64,000 nt of DNA from Lithobates sylvaticus. Lineage: Eukaryota; Chordata; Amphibia; Anura; Ranidae. Shown piece by piece: positions 35,074 through 47,224 of this stretch (positions are counted from its first letter, which is position 1; each line of letters starts with the position of its first letter). A program made the position numbers and the translations under genes. The stretch spans positions 594,948,661 to 595,012,660 of the forward strand of contig CM053026.1 of NCBI GenBank assembly GCA_028564925.1, in the 5' to 3' direction. The notes below the pieces were generated by a model. It worked only from the letters and a program-made list of their open reading frames with translations, was not told where the DNA came from and did no database searches.

Positions 35074-35576
35074 AGCTGAATTCTAGATATGAATTTTATT
35101 GCTTATTTACATTGGTCCAGCTAAGTATGCATATGCCATACCTGTGGGACAACTGTGGAAGCCAATAATCACTATTAGTAGTCCCTGCTACTAGAGTGAT
35201 TGCTGCTGTCTTCTGGGTCCTAAACACTTGCTAGACACAGCCACCATTCACAGAATGCATTGCATCCTTCTCAGTGAAACAAAGCATTCTCTGATTGGAC
35301 AAGGTGGAGATTATGACATTGAAAGTAATGCAATGTTTTCTGTAAATGGCACCTGCACCAAGTGAGTGATGCCATGTATTCACCATGCAGAAGGGCAGCC
35401 AATTAGCACAGAACCCAGAAGACAGCAGCAATCACTGTAGTAGTGGTGACTACTAAAGCGATCCTTCACTTCCACAGTGGTCCTACAGGTATGGCATATG
35501 CATATGTATATGTACGATGCCCAGTCTGGACCAATATAACTATGCAATAAAATCCATACCTGAACTTTAGCTTTAA
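35070..35576. mobile_element. Foldback TIR element sharing a TTAA with its neighbour
   Basis: TTAA at 35070-35073 and 35573-35576. Long arms match inverted: GAATTTTATTGC, TGCATATGCCATACCTGT and GATTGCTGCTGTCTTCTGGG on the left recur as complements on the right. The middle holds GAATGCATTGCATCC. No coding capacity. Confidence 0.75.
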
Positions 35577-38327
35577 GAAAATATTTGATGCTAAATGCTT
35601 TTTTTAAATTCCCAGAGCAGCTTTCCATGCTACACCTTCCTGGTCAAGGGGGATGGCACTAGTTGGGACAACCAGTTAAAGCAACCTTTTCCACAGCATC
35701 CAAAACCTAAATGAATGCAATGTTGTTTTTATTAGGTGCCAAAGAAAAGCAAAATGCTTCTCTGAGCGCCCATATAAACTGAGCCATCCATCATAGAGTG
35801 CCTTTCTAAGTGCCTTTATTTGCCTGCACAGAGGATCATTTTGCCTCTTTTGTATTGTTTGAAAACAAAATAGTATAAACTGGAACACCTTTTCAATATT
35901 CTTTATTTAAAAAGTTTTGATTTTGTATCACAGCATGGTTGACCTACAAATTCCAGACATAGCTGAGTAAATACTGGGTACTGTAATATTCAGCCATGCA
36001 CAGAGGTTCTCTCTGAACTGTAAGTAAAGAACAATGTGGTCATGAGGAAAAGATGTAACTTTGGATGTAGTGGTATATTGTGGTTTACCAGTGGGATTCT
36101 AATCAGGATTAAATGGGTGGGCTGCAGAAGGATCTTCCAGGCTCTGACCAATATGTCCATAATAAAGCACCCTAGTTTGATGCTGGTAGGGAATTCTCGG
36201 AAGTGCAGATATCTGTAGCCACCTGGGAGTGCCTATTATGGGTTCAAGTGGCAAATTAAAGATGTTTGCGATGTTTGCGATTGCTCCAGGTACACTATAA
36301 CTTAACTTTAGAATATTGATAAAAAAATTGTGTAAGATTTTCTTACCCAACAGTCATGTCATGTCATTGTTATCTATTCTATCTTTAAATAGCAGTATTA
36401 AAGAAGTCTGTGTCGCTTGTCTGGATTTATTATTGCAGTCATTGTTGCAATAATAGTTATTACACTACAGAATAATATATGTGGTGAAAAAGAACTCCTG
36501 TGCAGAAGGAACTTTTGGAAGTACACAAAAACATGGACATTAGTTCATGTCCAACAACAGTATTTGTCCTAAAACATATGCATATGCATGTTGAAGATTA
36601 TGGGGCCCTTTGATAAAGCAACAACGGGTCAATTTTTCATTTCATTTTCTGCTTTTCAGAACCAAATGCCTGGTTCATTAGAATTATAAAATAGGTTTGG
36701 CTGATTGTCTTTGCTGACTTGAGTGTAAAAATCTGTGAGTAATATTTGCCTTCGCTCTAATACAGCTAATGCCACACAGGCCATCTCTGGTAGCAATTAA
36801 ACATTTGCTGTTATAAAATTGTGAATCATTGTTATTTTTAATGGAATAGAGCTTCCTTGCCTATTGTCACAATTGCTGCATGGTCAATGGACTGTAAATA
36901 AGGATTTTAGTCTAAGCTCCTCATTGCAAGCTCAAGCATTAATGCTTTGAACCTGGCACAGCAAGATGTTATAACTAAATAAAAGGCTTAACGCAGGCAC
37001 AGGAAAGTGCCTAGATTTGCCTTTTATACTTAAGATATACACAAATACCAAATATAAATGCTTCAGCAACTTACCATTAAAATAGTCTGTCCCCTGAGAC
37101 CCAACATTACCCCAATTGAGTGCCACGATCTTGCTTTTTATACTGTATAGAAAAGGCGAGTTTTTTTTTCAATCACAGCCTTCACATCAAACAGACTTCA
37201 GTCTATCCTGTGACAATCATGTGTCACTGTCCCTTGTATATGTGAATAAACAGGAAGAGTGTACCTGCCCTCAATCTATGCACATTAAAGGATTTACATA
37301 TTCCGAGCAAGCTGTAAAATGACTTTAATACAATTCCTAAGTCTAACTTACTTCTGTAGCTGTAGGCATTGTGGAGAAATTCATCTTTCGAGGTCAGGGG
37401 CACTTAAATTACAACTCTTTTACCATTTAATCCCTATGAAGAGCAGAAATCAAATGAAATCTGCAGCTGGGATCCAAATGAAACATTAGATTCTCTGTTA
37501 TGATTGTTGAGAATGAAATAGGTTGTACTTTAGAATATATGTAGCTAAAGAAGTGAGAGATGGCTGGTCTTTAACAATTTTTTTAAGATTAAAAAAAAAT
37601 GAATGACCATAATCATACTCAGATCAACTTCAAATATGGAGATGAGGGCTTAGCTGTTGACTAAAAGTCATAATCTGCATATTGGTAGCAGCATTGCTTA
37701 ATTCTTTTAGGCCACATATTTTAGGGAAAGGAAGAGTGTGTTTAAAACGGCTGATGGAGAAGATGACAAAGGTATTACTATAAATAGAGGAATGGAAATG
37801 CAGCACTTTCTAAACATAAAGAAATCCTTTTTAAAAAGTCAGTATAAATCCAAGGCATATAGGGTACCTCCAGTGTATGTAATTTTTTTTTATATAAAGG
37901 GGGAAAGGAACCTCCACCAACACCACAACACACCGGGCCTCCTACCCTTGGACGTAGACCACTAAATTATAAGTGGTCTAACAGCGTTCAATCGTCCATC
38001 AAACATGATATAACTTCCAATAGATTCCACAGAAATTAGACCTCAATCTTAGTCTCCCTTCTAGGATCATCACTCACAGGGTCAGATCATCATGCTTTTC
38101 CTTTCTGTCCTGTTTATTGCCTTTTCGTGTGCTAACTGAGCAACTTATCTACTGTATGGATGGATGACTTTCTTTTCTTGTTTACCTTTATTGCGTGGTG
38201 CTTTAGGCATTCTGACAGCCAACTAGCTCATCAGCAACTCCAATATACACTGTTTCACACGTGTATCTCACTTCTGGAAAAAGCACTGTGTGGTCTATAT
38301 TACTGTCCCTCCGCAACATGAATCTCA
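35577..38327. other. Long unassigned stretch, possible conserved noncoding DNA
   Basis: About 2.7 kb with few repeat signals. 36590-36900 has a balanced, non-repetitive look with TAGCAATTAAACATTTGC and ATTGCTGCATGGTCAATGG. 37860-37960 has a possible worn repeat edge. No exon with splice sites and a meaningful peptide was found. Confidence 0.4.
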
Positions 38328-38440
38328 CATAGTTACATAGTAGGTAAGGTTAAATAAAGACAATAGTTTAACCTGTGTAGGTGCACGTGTGTCAGTGTCT
38401 ATAATTATTTTCCCATATCCCTGTATGTTGTGTTCTTTAA

Positions 38441-39138
38441 CCATTTCAACTCCGGAAGAATTTACCCCCTTCCTGCTTTTTGCTATAATAAATATCCCCA
38501 AAAAATATGTAAAAATATATATTTTTTTCCTCAGTTTAGGCCAATACATATTTTTGGTAAAAAAAAATCGCAATAAGCGTTTATTGATTGGTTTGTGCAA
38601 AAGTTATAGCGTCTACAAAATAGGGGATCGTTTTATGACATTTTTATTGATAATTTTTTTTTTACTAGCAATGGCGGCAATCAGCAATTTTTATTGCGAC
38701 TGCGACATTATGGCAGACACATCGGAAAATGTTGACACATTTTTGGAACCATTGGCATTAATACAGCGATCAATGCTAAAAAATTGCATTGATTACTGTA
38801 AAAATGGCACTGGCAGTGAAGGGGTTAACCACTAGGTGGCGCTGTAGGGGTTAAGTGTGTCCTAGGGAGTGATTCTAACTGTGAGGGGGGTGTGTCTGAC
38901 ACATCACTGATCACCGCTCCCGATCACAGGGTGCGTGATCAGTGTCAGTGTCATTAGGCAGAACGGGGAGACACATGTTTACATTAGCATCGAGTCCGCG
39001 GGACCCGCGATCATGGTCACGGAGCTCCCGGTGGGCGTGCCTGCGAGCCGCCTCTTAAAGGGCAATGTACAGGTACATTAATCTGCCTGTACGTGCCCTT
39101 ATGCTGCAGTATACCTGCGTGAGGCGGTCGAGAAGCGG
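38441..39138 (+). mobile_element. TTAA element (CCACTTC family) inside the CR1-type copy
   Basis: TTAA at 38437-38440 and 39139-39142; left end CCATTTCAACTCCGGAAG, right end GGTCGAGAAGCGG. It shares GCAAAAGTTATAGCGTCTAC and the following AAAATAGGG with 28449-29326. Here both ends and the target duplication are preserved, so it defines the family's boundaries. No coding capacity. Confidence 0.8.
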
Positions 39139-39142
39139 TTAA

Positions 39143-39314
39143 TATGCACATCCAAGAGTCTCTTAAATTTATCAATACTCCCCGCTGCCACCACCAATTG
39201 TGGAAGAGAGTTCCACATCCTTTTTGCCCTGACAGTGAAAAACCCCCTGCGCAGTTTAAGGTTAAACTGCTTCTCCTCCAACCTCATTGTGTGGCCCCGT
39301 GTCCTCTTACACAA
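39143..39314 (-). pseudogene. CR1-type LINE C-terminal coding remnant
   Basis: The peptide reads MCKRTRGHTMRLEEKQFNLK and then FFTVRAKRMWNSLPQLVVAA, ending in KFKRLLDVH. The pattern F-T-R-...-W-N-x-L-P-...-F-K-x-x-L-D is the conserved C-terminus of CR1-type ORF2. Only this last piece of the polyprotein is left. Confidence 0.75.
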
Positions 39315-39464
39315 CTTGAGACTGAATAGTTTTTGCTGGGTTCACCATTAAGGTATTTGTAAAGTGCTGTCATATCTCCTTTTAAGCATCATTTTTCCAG
39401 CGAGAATACATTTTGTGCTTGCAGTCGTTCCTCGTAATTGAGGTCCTCCAGTCCCCTTATTATT

Positions 39465-39510
39465 ATTATATTATTATACAGGATTTATATAGCGCCAACA
39501 GTTTGCGCAG
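39465..39510 (+). mobile_element. Short SINE-like insertion with 11-bp target duplication
   Basis: TATAGCGCCAACAGTTTGCG-containing insert, preceded by TTATTA repeats, flanked by CCCTTATTATT at 39454-39464 and 39511-39521. The CR1 text continues on either side. Confidence 0.6.
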
Positions 39511-39600
39511 CCCTTATTATTTTTGTTGCCCTTCTTTGGACTCTCTCCAGTTCCAGAACATCCCTTCTGAGGACTGGTGACCAGAGCCAGACATAAAGGT

Positions 39601-40249
39601 TCCATTTTCACTTTGAAATGGAGAAAGAAAATGGTCACTGTAAAAAAATAGCGAAAAAAAAAATAATATGAAAAATTGAAAAAAATATATTTTTTTGTTT
39701 ACATACTGTAACCAGTCAGTGCCCCTTATCACCACCTCACCATTTGTACGATGACGCTGTTTTTTTACATTTCTTAATGTTCATAATGATATAATGCAAT
39801 AGCCAATATGATTAGATATATATGTATTATATTACTGTTGGTAAACCTAAGGGCTTTTTCACTCAACCACGTAATGTACCCATTTCTATGCATTGCTACA
39901 TTTTGCAATTTACTGAATTTTTTGCAGCACAGTGCAACATATATTGTGCACTGTAATTTGTGGTGCATTGCAGAGGTGCCTTAGGATGCCATTTAAAATG
40001 GATTACACCACAATGCACAGCACGCCACATAAAGTGCATTATTGAAAAATTATTTTATAAGTATATTGTACAGATATTGTAAATTAAACTGTAACAAATG
40101 TTTCTAGGAATCCTAGATGATCTCCCAATCGAGGACAATGCTAAACAGGCAATCACAAGTGCTCTTTTACAAGCCCGTTATTCTTAGAGGTTGGAAGGCG
40201 ACTGAGCCTCCTACTCTGAAGGAATAGATAGCCCAGATGGGAGTTACCT
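39601..40249. other. Unassigned A/T-rich stretch
   Basis: No supported gene. Runs of A at 39640-39690. Confidence 0.45.
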
Positions 40250-41040
40250 TACGATTAGAAAAATACATCTTCAGGATTGAGTCTGGATATGATAAAGTAC
40301 ATGAAATGGGTAAACCATGTATTGAAACGAAGTTGCATGCGGGGGGAAGTGAGAATGTGACTGGGGTGATTCAAATTGGTGAGAAGTTACAAGTGAAATA
40401 ATTCAATTGGACGGTGAGGGTGTGGGGAATGGAGGGCAGTGATTAAAACAGTGAATGGAACTTGTGAAAATAAAACCGTGAGGATTGAAGCTAATTGATG
40501 GTGAAAAACTTGTGAGACAATGTAAATAGAAGTGAAATTGGGGTTGAAAATGGTAGGCAGGGTAAAGAAGGGGGGAACGAATGGACAAAATTAAGGGAAA
40601 AAAAAGAGAGGGGAAAAGGGGAGGGAAAAAAGAGGGCAAGAGGGGCTAGGGGAGAAGAGTGGGAAAGGAAGTAAAGGGGGGAGAAGGAGAGAGAGGGGAG
40701 GAAGGAAAAGAGGAAATATACAACTCCAGTGGTACCGCAATCAGCTGAGGTGTCTGTGAGGATCTAGTGGCACCGGGGACAATTCCCACATTGAAAAGTG
40801 CCCCACGATCTCAAGGGACGACTTGTATCAGATCGATAGTGGCTGCTGGTTAAGCGATCTTTGAGGGAGTTAGCTCTATGGAAAACATATTCAGGGGTGC
40901 TATGGAGGTGGCCTTGATGTACTGAGAATTTGGTAATAATCTTCACAGTGTTAGTACAACTTGTGCGTGGAGGGGGATATAACAAAGATATTCTGGTACG
41001 AGTTCTGCGGAGGAACTGTGCATGAGAGGAGGACTTTTAT
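40250..41040 (-). mobile_element. Inverted, internally deleted Penelope-like copy
   Basis: Read on the minus strand it carries the same text as 41140-41430 (TGGTACGAG, AACACTGT, TTCAGTACATCA, GCTAACTCCCTCAAAGAT, CGATCTGATACAAGTCGTCC) and then jumps to text matching 43080-43390 (ATTTTCAACCCCAATTTCAC and CCCCACACCCTCACC). It lacks the GIY-YIG-coding part and the GC-rich tail of its partner. Confidence 0.7.
40560..40715 (-). repeat. Purine-rich tract (mirror of 42780-43135)
   Basis: Runs of GGGGAAAAGGGGAGGGAAA-type text, the complement of the pyrimidine tract in the partner PLE copy. Confidence 0.8.
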
Positions 41041-42779
41041 ATTCAGGTGGCTTCTCTACGTGAATGGTTGCTTTTGACAGGCAACTCCCGGACCAATCTG
41101 AGGAGGGCCTTTAATAAGGCACTTACTCGTACCAGAAAATCTTTGTTATATCCTCGTCCACTGACGTCCTCGTTGCACTAACACTGTTAAGATTATTACC
41201 AAATTCTCAGCACATCATGGCCAGCTTAAGGACATTCTTTCCAAGCATTGGCACCTCTAAACTGATCACCATATCTTAAACCAACACCTCCGTAGCACCC
41301 CTGAATTAGTTTTCCGTAGAGCTAACTCCCTCAAAGATTGCCTAACCAGCAGCCACTATCGATCTGATACAAGTCGTCCCTTGAGATTGAGGGGCACTTT
41401 TCAATGTGGGCATTGTCCCCGGTGCCCCTGGATCCTCACAGGCACTACCTTCACACTTCCCAATGGGGAAATTTTCACTCCCCACACCTCAGCTCATTGT
41501 GGTATCACTGGAGTCGTATATTTAATGCTATGCGACTGCAGGGAGTTTTATGTTGGCTAGACTATCAGAGAACTCAGGCAGAGAATCAGAGACCATTTAT
41601 ACCACTCAATTAATGGTAAACTTACCACCATTGGCCAGCATATAGGCCTTCACCATAAATTTGACCCTCGAGCTGTTACATTTCTGGCCCTGGAGGTGGT
41701 GCCCCTGGATGCCAGGGGGGGGGGGACCGCAACAGAGTGCTCTTGCAGTGGGAGACCCTCTGGATCGAGAGGCTTAATGCCACTATTCCACCTGGCTTAA
41801 ATTAAGTCAACTCTTCTAGACCATTCTTGTAAATAATTTATTTGTCCACTAGACTCTCTCCCCTGGGCTCCCAAAGGTCTTGCCTTAATTCTGAATGTAT
41901 AGTTATATTTCTATACATAACTTTAACTGGATTAGATACGCTTACTTGTCCCATTGTATGCAATTTGTCTATGCCCTTCTTTGTAGTTTAAAAATTCCTT
42001 CTGTGCCTGTACCTGTGTAATGTGTATGTTTTCATTTTTTCATCTGTATATAATCTAGCCTCAGACTCTATGTATCCCTGGGTTCCTGATGTGATTTCCT
42101 ATGGTTGTTGTGGTCCTTCATGGGGATTTATCCAATCCCCTTATATTGACTGTATGTAACTTATTTTACATTGTTAATATTCTCTTATTATATAATCTCT
42201 TATTGTTTTTTTTATAGCTGTGTATTCTTTTGTTTATAATATTGTATTCAGGTGTGACTGCCTCCCCTCTTCCCTTGCGATCTACGCCGGTGTATTGGCA
42301 TCCCAGGTGTGTGTTCTCTTGCAGCGGCTCGGTCGGCTCCCTGGTGGTTAGACGGGTCCCTACCACGGGACTGCCGTTCTCCCACTTGCTCACATCCTGG
42401 TTTGGGCTCTGCCCATTGGCCATAGAGCGAGTCCGCGCATGACACTCTCGTCTCGAATCTCTCAAATCTTGGACCCAGAAGCTCCGCTACCTAACAACCC
42501 TGTAAGTCTTTCACTCTCGTGACTCACACCACATGCGTACTGCAGCTATTGCGTAGCCCTACCCAATCAAGGGAAATGATAATGGGCTTATTTATTTACT
42601 TTGGGCACTGCGTCTTTTACCTGGGTGGGAGTGCGGTGCTTTCGTGCGCTGTCACGCTTTACCCGCCTTTCATAGAACTCCATCCCATCGGTATACATCG
42701 GTACCTCCCTCCTTAGTGGGACCTCTCCTCCCGGGACCTCCAATTTGTTGTACTTTGAGAATTAGGTATATACCATGTT

Positions 42780-43135
42780 CCTTTCCTTACACATCAATTT
42801 GATTCACTTCCACTCCCTTCCTCTGGCTCATCCCTCCCTTTCTTTCTCTTTCTCCTTCCCTTCTATTCTTTCCCTTTCTCCTTCCCTTCTATTCTTTCCC
42901 TTCCTTTTCAACCCCCCCCCCCTTCTATTCCCCTCCTTTTCTTTCCCTTTCTCCCCCCCTTTCCTCCTTTCCTTCCTTTCCCACTCCTCTCCCCTAGCCC
43001 CTCTGGTCCCCCCCCTTTTCCCCCCCCTCCCCTTTTTCCCCTCTCTTTCTTTTTTCCTTCATTTTGTCCTTTAGTTCCCCCCCCCCCTTTCTTTACCCTG
43101 CCCTCCATTTTCAACCCCAATTTCACTTCTATTTC
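42780..43135 (+). repeat. Pyrimidine-rich tract
   Basis: About 350 bases of C/T with units like CTTTCCCTTCTATTCTTTCC. It gives long but meaningless frames rich in F, L, S and P. Confidence 0.9.
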
Positions 43136-43510
43136 CTACATTGTCTAACACATTTTTCACCATGAATTAGCTTCAATCCTCAGGGTTTTATTTTCACAAG
43201 TTCCATTCACTTTTTTAATCACTGCCCCCCATTCCCCACACCCTCACCATCCAATTCACCTATTTCACTCGTAATTTCTCACCAATTTGAACCCCAGTCA
43301 CAGTCTCACTTCCCATCACATGCAACTTTGTTTCAATACAAGGTTTACCCATTTCATGCACTTTATCTCATCCAGACTCCAGCCTGTTGAATTGTTAGTC
43401 TCCCCCAGTCACTGCTGGAGACCCCTTTTACTTGTGATGTCTGTTATTTTTCCTGTATGTGATTAATTACATTGTCATTGATTATGTGCTAATCAAATTA
43501 CAGATATCTT

Positions 43511-43548
43511 CCTGATGAAGCGGCTCAGTACGCAAAACGAGTTGAGAC
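43511..43548 (+). ncRNA. Hammerhead-like motif at the PLE 3' tail
   Basis: CCTGATGAAGCGGCTCAGTA then CGCAAAACGAGTTGAGAC. CTGATGA is canonical; GCG/CGC can form a short stem; GAAAC has worn to AAAAC. It lies about 1.7 kb after the GIY-YIG text. Confidence 0.4.
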
Positions 43549-43760
43549 GCTATCCGTGAGCAACTATCCCACTGTGATCTTCCCCGCTTGGGGAGTATTA
43601 TTTTGGTGCTACACATAGACTGTTACCCATGTTTTTCAACTGCAACTGATTTTTCTGTTATGTGTTATGTATTAATAAACTTTTGTACCATTTTATACAA
43701 TTGATCATATATTTGAATTTACCCTCACTGTATTGTACCAAGATAGTCCATTTGCCCCCT

Positions 43761-45740
43761 TTCTTCTCTTGGTGAGACCTGGCTGGGGACCAGGCTCCCG
43801 ATTCACTGTTCATACACAGAATGTTACCAGTCACCGAACGGCTGCTTCTCTATGACAGCAAAACTTGATATTGTATTAGCCTTTGCTTTTTATGAGCTGC
43901 AGCAGTAGATAAATGTTTATTGCTGTTTGTACAGTTTTATCAGGATAATTTACTAGGCAAATCGTGGGATGTCCCCAAATGGAAAAATTTCAAGCATTTC
44001 CAAAGCTTTACCTGCAGAGGTGTTCAGTATATATTGGCAAACCATTCACAGAGCTTTAACCACTACTTTTCACATCCACGTTTTTGACTAATAAAGAGGA
44101 AGCTTCAGATTTCTGTGCTGGAATATGGAGCTTCATCTGACAGTTTCCCAGAAGATGAATGATAGTGTTCTTTAATAGCAACAGCGAGCATGTGTCCATG
44201 AAAACAGAATTTCTCTCTTTTCCTTCCTCTATAAGATGATTCTGCATGCTCCTATGCTACATTTACATGCTGATTTTTCAACAAGAAAACATGCTGATTT
44301 TTAGATAGCATTTACACTGCTGAATGTGGACTTCTTAGAAGGGACTTTAACAATGAGTGCTGAGATTACAATTTTAGTCATTATAATTAGCACTCCAACT
44401 AACCTAACCTGGTCCCAAGATGTAAACATTACCACACAGCCAAAACTGCTGCCCTACTTAAATAATTGAATTAGCAAAATGCATTTTTTTTTTCCATCAA
44501 ATTCTCAGGTTTAATTATTTAGGTTTGTGGCAAGTATATTTTATTGTACAAAAAAAAAATCCCAGCACACAAAAAACATTTTAAAGTCCCAACATATAGT
44601 TTAAGATCAGGTTTTGGAAAATACATTTGCAAATACATGTAAAGCCACATGAAGGCACCTCTGCAATTTGGGATCCCTAACTCAAAAATAAACTATTTGA
44701 GCTCCCAACTTAGATAATACATTATGTATAGCAATGAGTACATTGAAATCAGGTTTGTCTAAGAGGTTTTATACTGTTCTCTGTATTGCTCTGCCCACAA
44801 GTACTTTCCCTTTTGCTAGTTATACATTTATCTGAGAGGTTTCCATTTTTGTAAGTTTGCTGGTTCATCTGAGCACTCATTCCCAGCCTAGAATATAGTT
44901 GAAAGGCTGTCTTTTTTTTCCCTTTAAACATGCGCAATTAATTCAAGTATATATTATAGTGAGTGAGAGATGTCTTAAAGTTTTCAATTACCGTAGTGAA
45001 AATTCGTGTTGATCAATGGGGCATTCCTATACAGCAGCACTGTGAAACTAGGGGAAAACAGGCACTATCCCTGGAGGAGCCCATGGATTTTCTGTGTGTT
45101 TGCCTGCCTACCAGTGATGACCAGCCCCTGTACCTGGACCCAGGTAACCACCAACACACCTGCAACCATTTTAATGGGCTTTACTGAATCCTAAAGCCCT
45201 GTAGAAGGAAAAGGGTGGGTTTGATTTTAGTACAAACTATTGGTATATGTAATCAGATAAAGAATAACACTTGACATAGATCACCAAAATAGCACTGTTC
45301 ATTCCCTATAGCCACCTGTGAAATAACTGATACCAAACACACAGGCAAGCATGAGGTTTTGATGTTGACACTGTAATGCAGTACAAGGGAAATGGCCAAA
45401 GGCAGTGCACATAACAATAGTAGTTTAAACTTTTCAAACTAAAAAACACACTGCCCAACCACTGGCCAGTGTCATACAGAACAACAGAACAACGCTAGGG
45501 CCCTGAGAAGATTATATTGGAATTCTCTATGTTGGAAAAGATTTACTTCAAACAAGCGTTTTCTAAATTGGGAAGCCAACAACCAGGACAGTTTAGGTAA
45601 AGCAGGTGGCCAAGAAGCCTCTCATCAACAGCATGCCTTGAAATTTCTGACAGTCTCTCCCTGGCCAGCAAAAGGGTCTTCCCTTTCAACATGGCTTTCT
45701 TCAACTGTAAAAGGTGGTCCTCTTTTGTCTCTCCCTGATA
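43761..45740. other. Unassigned stretch
   Basis: No gene or mobile element that I can support. 44040-44260 has mixed composition with a unique look. The short frames have no family signature. Confidence 0.4.
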
Positions 45741-46330
45741 CGGATTAACCACACCCTCCCGGTTTGGTTCGCAGCAGAACATGCGAACAGACAAAAAATT
45801 TGTTCGAACACGCAAACAATGTTAAAGTCTATGGGACACAAACGTGAAAAATCTAAAGTGATAATTTTAAAGGCTCATATGGAAGTTAATGCCATAAAAA
45901 GTGTTTGGAGGCCCGGGTCCTGCCCCAGGGGACATTTATCAATGCAAAAAAATGTTTAAACACAACTGTTTTTTCAGAAGCAGTTATTTTAATAATGCTT
46001 AAAGTGAAACAATAAAAATGAAATATTCCTTCAAATATCGTGCCTTGGGTTGCCCTTAGTATGCCTGTAAAGTAGTGCATATTTCCAATGTTTATAACAG
46101 TGCCACAGCAAAATGAAATTTCTAAAGGAAAAAATGTAATTTAAAACTGCTCGCGGCTGTAATGTATTGTCAGATCCCAGCAATATAGATAAAAAAAAAA
46201 ACGAAAAAAATGGCGTGGATGTCACCCCCAAAATCCATGCCAGGCCCTTCAGATCTGGTATGCATATTAAGGGGAACCCTGCACCCAATTTTTTTTTTAA
46301 ATGGCGTGGGGGTCCCCCAGGCCCCCCAGA
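45741..46330 (+). repeat. Dispersed repeat, GTTCGC...GGTCTGGTATG family, plus copy
   Basis: GGTTTGGTTCGCAGCAGAAC at the left, then GTTAAAGTCTATGGGACAC, CCCGGGTCCTGCCCCAGGGG, ACTGCTCGCGGCTGTAATG, and CCCTTCAGATCTGGTATG. The second half matches 6770-7125 inverted. The left part repeats at 47436-47700. Class unresolved. Confidence 0.6.
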
Positions 46331-46389
46331 CACTATATACTCTGAACAGCAGTATATATACTATACAGCCTGCCCTATATACCCTGCAT

Positions 46390-47110
46390 AAAATTGGGCC
46401 TTAGGTGTTGGTGGTACCAGAACACTGTAAGCCCTCACAGTTACTCTTGTTGGGCGCAGGAATGGGCCCTGCTGTGAAATATTATATCAAAATCTGTAAT
46501 TACATGCCCCTGTTAAACAGGGGCAGAAAAATTGGGCCTTGGGCTGTGGTGGTGGTGCCACAACACTGTAACCCCTCACAGATACTCTTATTGGGTACAG
46601 GAACAGGCCCTGCTGTGAAATATTATATCAAAAATTATAATTACATGCCCCTATTAAACAGGGGCAGAAAAATTGGGCCTTTGGTGGTGGTGGTGCCACA
46701 ACACTGTAAGCCATCACAGTTACTCTTGTTGGGCACAGTAATGGGCCCTGCATTGAAATATTATATCAATAATCGCAATTACATGCCCCTGTTAAACAGG
46801 GGCCGAAAAATTTGGCCTTTGGTGGTGGTGATGGTGGAGGTGGTGCCACAACACTGTAAGCCCTCACAGTTTCTTTTGTTGGGTGCAGGAAAGGTCCCTG
46901 CATTGAAATATATAAAAAAAATTATAATTACATGCCCTTGTTAAACAGGGCAGAAAAATTGGGCCTTTGGTGATGGTGGTGCCACAACACTGTAACCCCT
47001 TACAGATACTCTTGTTGGACGCAGGAATGGGTCCTGCTGTGAAATATTATATCAAAAACTGTAATTACATGCCCCTGTTAAACAAGACAAATTGGGCCTT
47101 GGGTGGTGGT
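46390..47110 (+). repeat. Tandem array, unit about 139 bp, five-plus copies
   Basis: Each unit carries AAATTGGGCCTT, GGTGGTGCCACAACACTGTA, CCTCACAGTTACTCTTG, GAAATATTATATCA and ATTACATGCCCCTGTTAAAC. Copies start near 46393, 46531, 46671, 46810, 46955 and 47091. Frames through it look like repeat proteins but are artefacts. Confidence 0.85.
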
Positions 47111-47224
47111 GGTGGTGCCCTAAACCAAAAATTTTGTTGGAAGCTAACATCATCAAGATTGAATAGGAATAGGATAGTCAGCATAGGCAGTCTTCAAGGG
47201 ATCCCACATCCATAGCAAATTCAA

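Larger units (their letters stand above)
38328..39600 (-). mobile_element. CR1-type LINE copy split by two later insertions
   Basis: Starts ACATAGTTACATAGTAGGTA at the plus-strand left edge and resumes after 39142 with GCACATCCAAGAGTCTC and GAGAGTTCCACATCC, then CTCCAGTTCCAGAACATCCC. The minus strand keeps the C-terminal CR1-type peptide. Insertions at 38441-39138 and 39465-39510 break it. 5' portions of the LINE are absent. Confidence 0.75.
41080..43760 (+). mobile_element. Penelope-like element 3' part with GIY-YIG remnant and long tail
   Basis: Across frames, 41100-41800 reads as the PLE connector and endonuclease: RRANSLKDCL near 41315, FQCGHCPRC near 41400, VVYLMLCDCREFYVG near 41515 (the GIY-YIG core), and RELRQRIRDHLYHSING near 41570. 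Then a tail with GC-rich text (42270-42450), a pyrimidine tract, and a hammerhead-like motif. GIY-YIG nucleases nick the target for PLE insertion. Several frame breaks mean the copy is dead. RT is not seen. Confidence 0.75.

Noticed and set aside
39454-39521. tRNA-derived SINE with a promoter
   Set aside because: The insert is only 46 bp and shows no A or B box, so I call it only SINE-like.
42775-43126. F/L/S/P-rich plus-strand frame and G/K/R-rich minus-strand frame
   Set aside because: Translation of a polypyrimidine tract; low complexity and shared with a mirror tract at 40560.
46405-46944. 179-codon frame with repeated PLLNRGRKIGP-type units
   Set aside because: It is the ~139-bp tandem array read in one frame; no start context, family or conservation of frame between units.
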